The notes below the pieces were generated by a model that saw only the letters and a program-made list of their open reading frames with translations, ran no database searches and was not told where the DNA came from. Made by a program: the position numbers and the translations under genes. A stretch of 64,000 nt of DNA. Source: Bacillus_BD sp963765265. GTDB lineage: Bacteria; Bacillota; Bacilli; Bacillales; Cytobacillaceae. Where the stretch lies: NCBI GenBank assembly GCA_963765265.1, contig CAVXVN010000003.1:266494-330493 (forward strand), in the 5' to 3' direction. Shown here in pieces: positions 62,843-64,000 of the stretch (positions are counted from its first letter, which is position 1; each line of letters begins with the position of its first letter).

Positions 62843-63706
62843 ATGGCTAAAGGAAAAATCGGCGTTCAAATGATGATGCTTAAGGACAAAGTAGCAGAGC
62901 TTGGTGCATATGAAACGATGAGAAAGGTCAGCGAACTTGGTTACCACGCTGTCGAAGTATCACAAATTCCAATGACACCGGAAAATGTTGCTGAATTAAA
63001 AAGAGCGAGTGAGGATTTCGATATTAAGATTGCGGCTATGTCTGCAGGTCTTGAACCAATGCTTCCAGGGGCGCCGGGAGAAACATTGCAAAATGATTTT
63101 GATAAAATTGTAAACGATTGTAAAACGTTAAATTGTAACTTTTTACGCATTGGAATGATGCCGCTGCACCTAATGGGCAATAAAGATGATATTATGGGCT
63201 TTGTAGAAAGAGCAGAAGCAATGGCACACCGCTTAGCAGAGCATGGAATTGAGTTATACTACCATACACATCATCTGGAATTCCAAAAATTTGATGGGAT
63301 TTATCTGTTAGATATCATTAAAAGCAATACAACAAAGCTTGGTTTTGAGCTAGATGTTCACTGGATTCAAAGAGCAGGGGAAAATCCGGTAGAATTTGTG
63401 AAGCAATACACAGGCCGTATTTCTTTATTACATTTAAAAGATTACCGCGTAGGACCGATGGATTTAACCGATATTGATTTTGAAAAAGATCTGGCCAAAT
63501 TCATGGACAGATTCGTCGGTACGATTCAATTCGCCGAGGTTGGAGAAGGCAATCTGAATATCCCTGCTATCATTGACGCAGGTCTTGAAAGCGGTGCACA
63601 ATACTTCTTAGTTGAGCAGGATGAAGTATACGGCCGTGATCCGTTCGACTGCCTACAAACATCTGCTGAAAACTTAAGAAAAATGGGTTACAGCGACTGG
63701 TTTTAA
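62843..63706 (+). CDS. Sugar phosphate isomerase/epimerase-like TIM barrel, gene 2
   Basis: The 287-residue TIM barrel has probable metal ligands in YYHTHHLEF, GFELDVHWIQ (Asp, His), LLHLKDYRVG and LVEQDEVYG (Glu). ATG 62843 is ten bases from GGAGG; ATG 62834 is almost in contact with it and is less likely. It resembles inosose isomerase/dehydratase-type enzymes. It ends the visible operon. Confidence 0.85.
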   Translation: MAKGKIGVQMMMLKDKVAELGAYETMRKVSELGYHAVEVSQIPMTPENVAELKRASEDFDIKIAAMSAGLEPMLPGAPGETLQNDFDKIVNDCKTLNCNFLRIGMMPLHLMGNKDDIMGFVERAEAMAHRLAEHGIELYYHTHHLEFQKFDGIYLLDIIKSNTTKLGFELDVHWIQRAGENPVEFVKQYTGRISLLHLKDYRVGPMDLTDIDFEKDLAKFMDRFVGTIQFAEVGEGNLNIPAIIDAGLESGAQYFLVEQDEVYGRDPFDCLQTSAENLRKMGYSDWF

Positions 63707-63737
63707 GCCGGAGCAATCTTTAGTGATATAGTATATG

Positions 63738-63765
63738 GAGCTGTTTATTTTTAACAGCTCTGTGT
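63738..63765 (+). terminator. Weak terminator after the sugar/polyol operon
   Basis: GAGCTGTT (63738-63745) pairs with AACAGCTC (63753-63760); the tail is only partly T-rich. Confidence 0.45.
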
Positions 63766-63921
63766 TTCTGGCTCTGCACAGGAGAATGTGGTTACTTCTT
63801 TCTGGAAGTGAAAGTATAAAACTCCTTTCATTTATTTTTATGTATACTAGAATCCATTCACTATTTTGTAAGGGCTTTCATTTTTACTTTTTCATTTTAT
63901 TATCTTTTGGAGGGAATAACA

Positions 63922-64000
63922 ATGGAGGAAAATACAGTACGTCCTTTAGTCACGGAGGACAATCATGCTGAAAAAACAGTACGGTCTTTTGGTACGAGGG
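63922..64000 (+). CDS. Start of a gene of unknown function, cut by the window end
   Basis: ATG 63922 has GGAGGG seven bases upstream and reads MEENTVRPLVTEDNHAEKTV to the edge. The first 26 codons contain an internal repeat (TVRPLVTE and TVRSFGTR). A second ATG in another frame (63965, MLKKQYGLLVRG) also has GGAGG at a good distance, so the true frame cannot be decided from 79 bases. Confidence 0.4.
   Translation, partial: MEENTVRPLVTEDNHAEKTVRSFGTR

Noticed and set aside
63735..63971. 78-codon open frame at the window end
   Set aside because: It starts inside a terminator-like hairpin and lacks a ribosome binding site. The ATG at 63922 with GGAGGG is better.

Overview
The window is AT-rich chromosomal DNA of a motile, endospore-forming, low-GC Firmicute of the family Bacillaceae. 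The evidence is a germinant-receptor operon, SinI/SinR, the LiaIHFSR cell-envelope stress system, MotAB, a SpoVB-like flippase, sigma-D and sigma-G type promoters, GGAGG-type ribosome binding sites, and gene blocks that match B. subtilis order (ycnK-ycnJ-ycnI; yflG-yfkK-yfkJ-yfkI-yfkH). It is not B. subtilis itself: it carries a glutaminyl-tRNA synthetase and several repeat families. No rRNA, tRNA, prophage, transposase gene or CRISPR array was found.

Layout. 1-2.5 kb: copper genes ycnK (partial), ycnJ, ycnI. 2.6-4.3 kb: glnS. 4.6-8.8 kb: a TPR/dynamin-like GTPase and a DUF2252 protein, both frameshifted. 9-16 kb: dipeptidase, aspartokinase III, MFS exporter, small alarmone synthetase, alanine/sodium symporter. 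16-21 kb: PhoX-like phosphatase, then ptsI, class II fructose-bisphosphatase and an HPr. 21.5-24.6 kb: YfmL helicase and a YhfW-type Rieske oxidoreductase. 24.7-30.2 kb: germinant-receptor operon with two B subunits and a small D-like protein. 30.5-34 kb: a Cys/Met PLP enzyme and a small sugar-nucleotide/glycosyltransferase operon. 34.1-40.2 kb: liaIH and liaFSR, then siroheme genes. 40.4-47.3 kb: flippase, thioesterase, mscL, acyP, ampS, topB. 47.4-51.2 kb: a candidate C-rich small RNA, motAB, and a sin locus. 51.8-55 kb: the map/yfk block and a SASP-like gene. 55.1-55.9 kb: a 14-unit tandem repeat. 56-64 kb: zosA, a broken AraC regulator and a cre-controlled sugar/polyol operon of two Gfo/Idh oxidoreductases and two TIM-barrel isomerase-like enzymes.

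The most interesting region is 47.4-51.2 kb. A GEMM-I (cyclic-di-GMP-I) riboswitch lies directly in front of sinI, the antirepressor of the biofilm regulator SinR. The same interval holds sinR, a second SinR/SlrR-like paralogue, a new zinc-ribbon gene and clustered SinR-type operators, next to motAB with a sigma-D promoter. This suggests that the second messenger is read directly by the SinI/SinR switch.

Eight otherwise intact genes are interrupted by frameshifts, several at short homopolymers. Sequencing error is a likely cause for many, but two loci (the phoX-like gene and araC) also contain in-frame stops that a homopolymer error would not explain. Start sites were chosen from ribosome binding sites; functions are inferred from recognised families, not from any database search.
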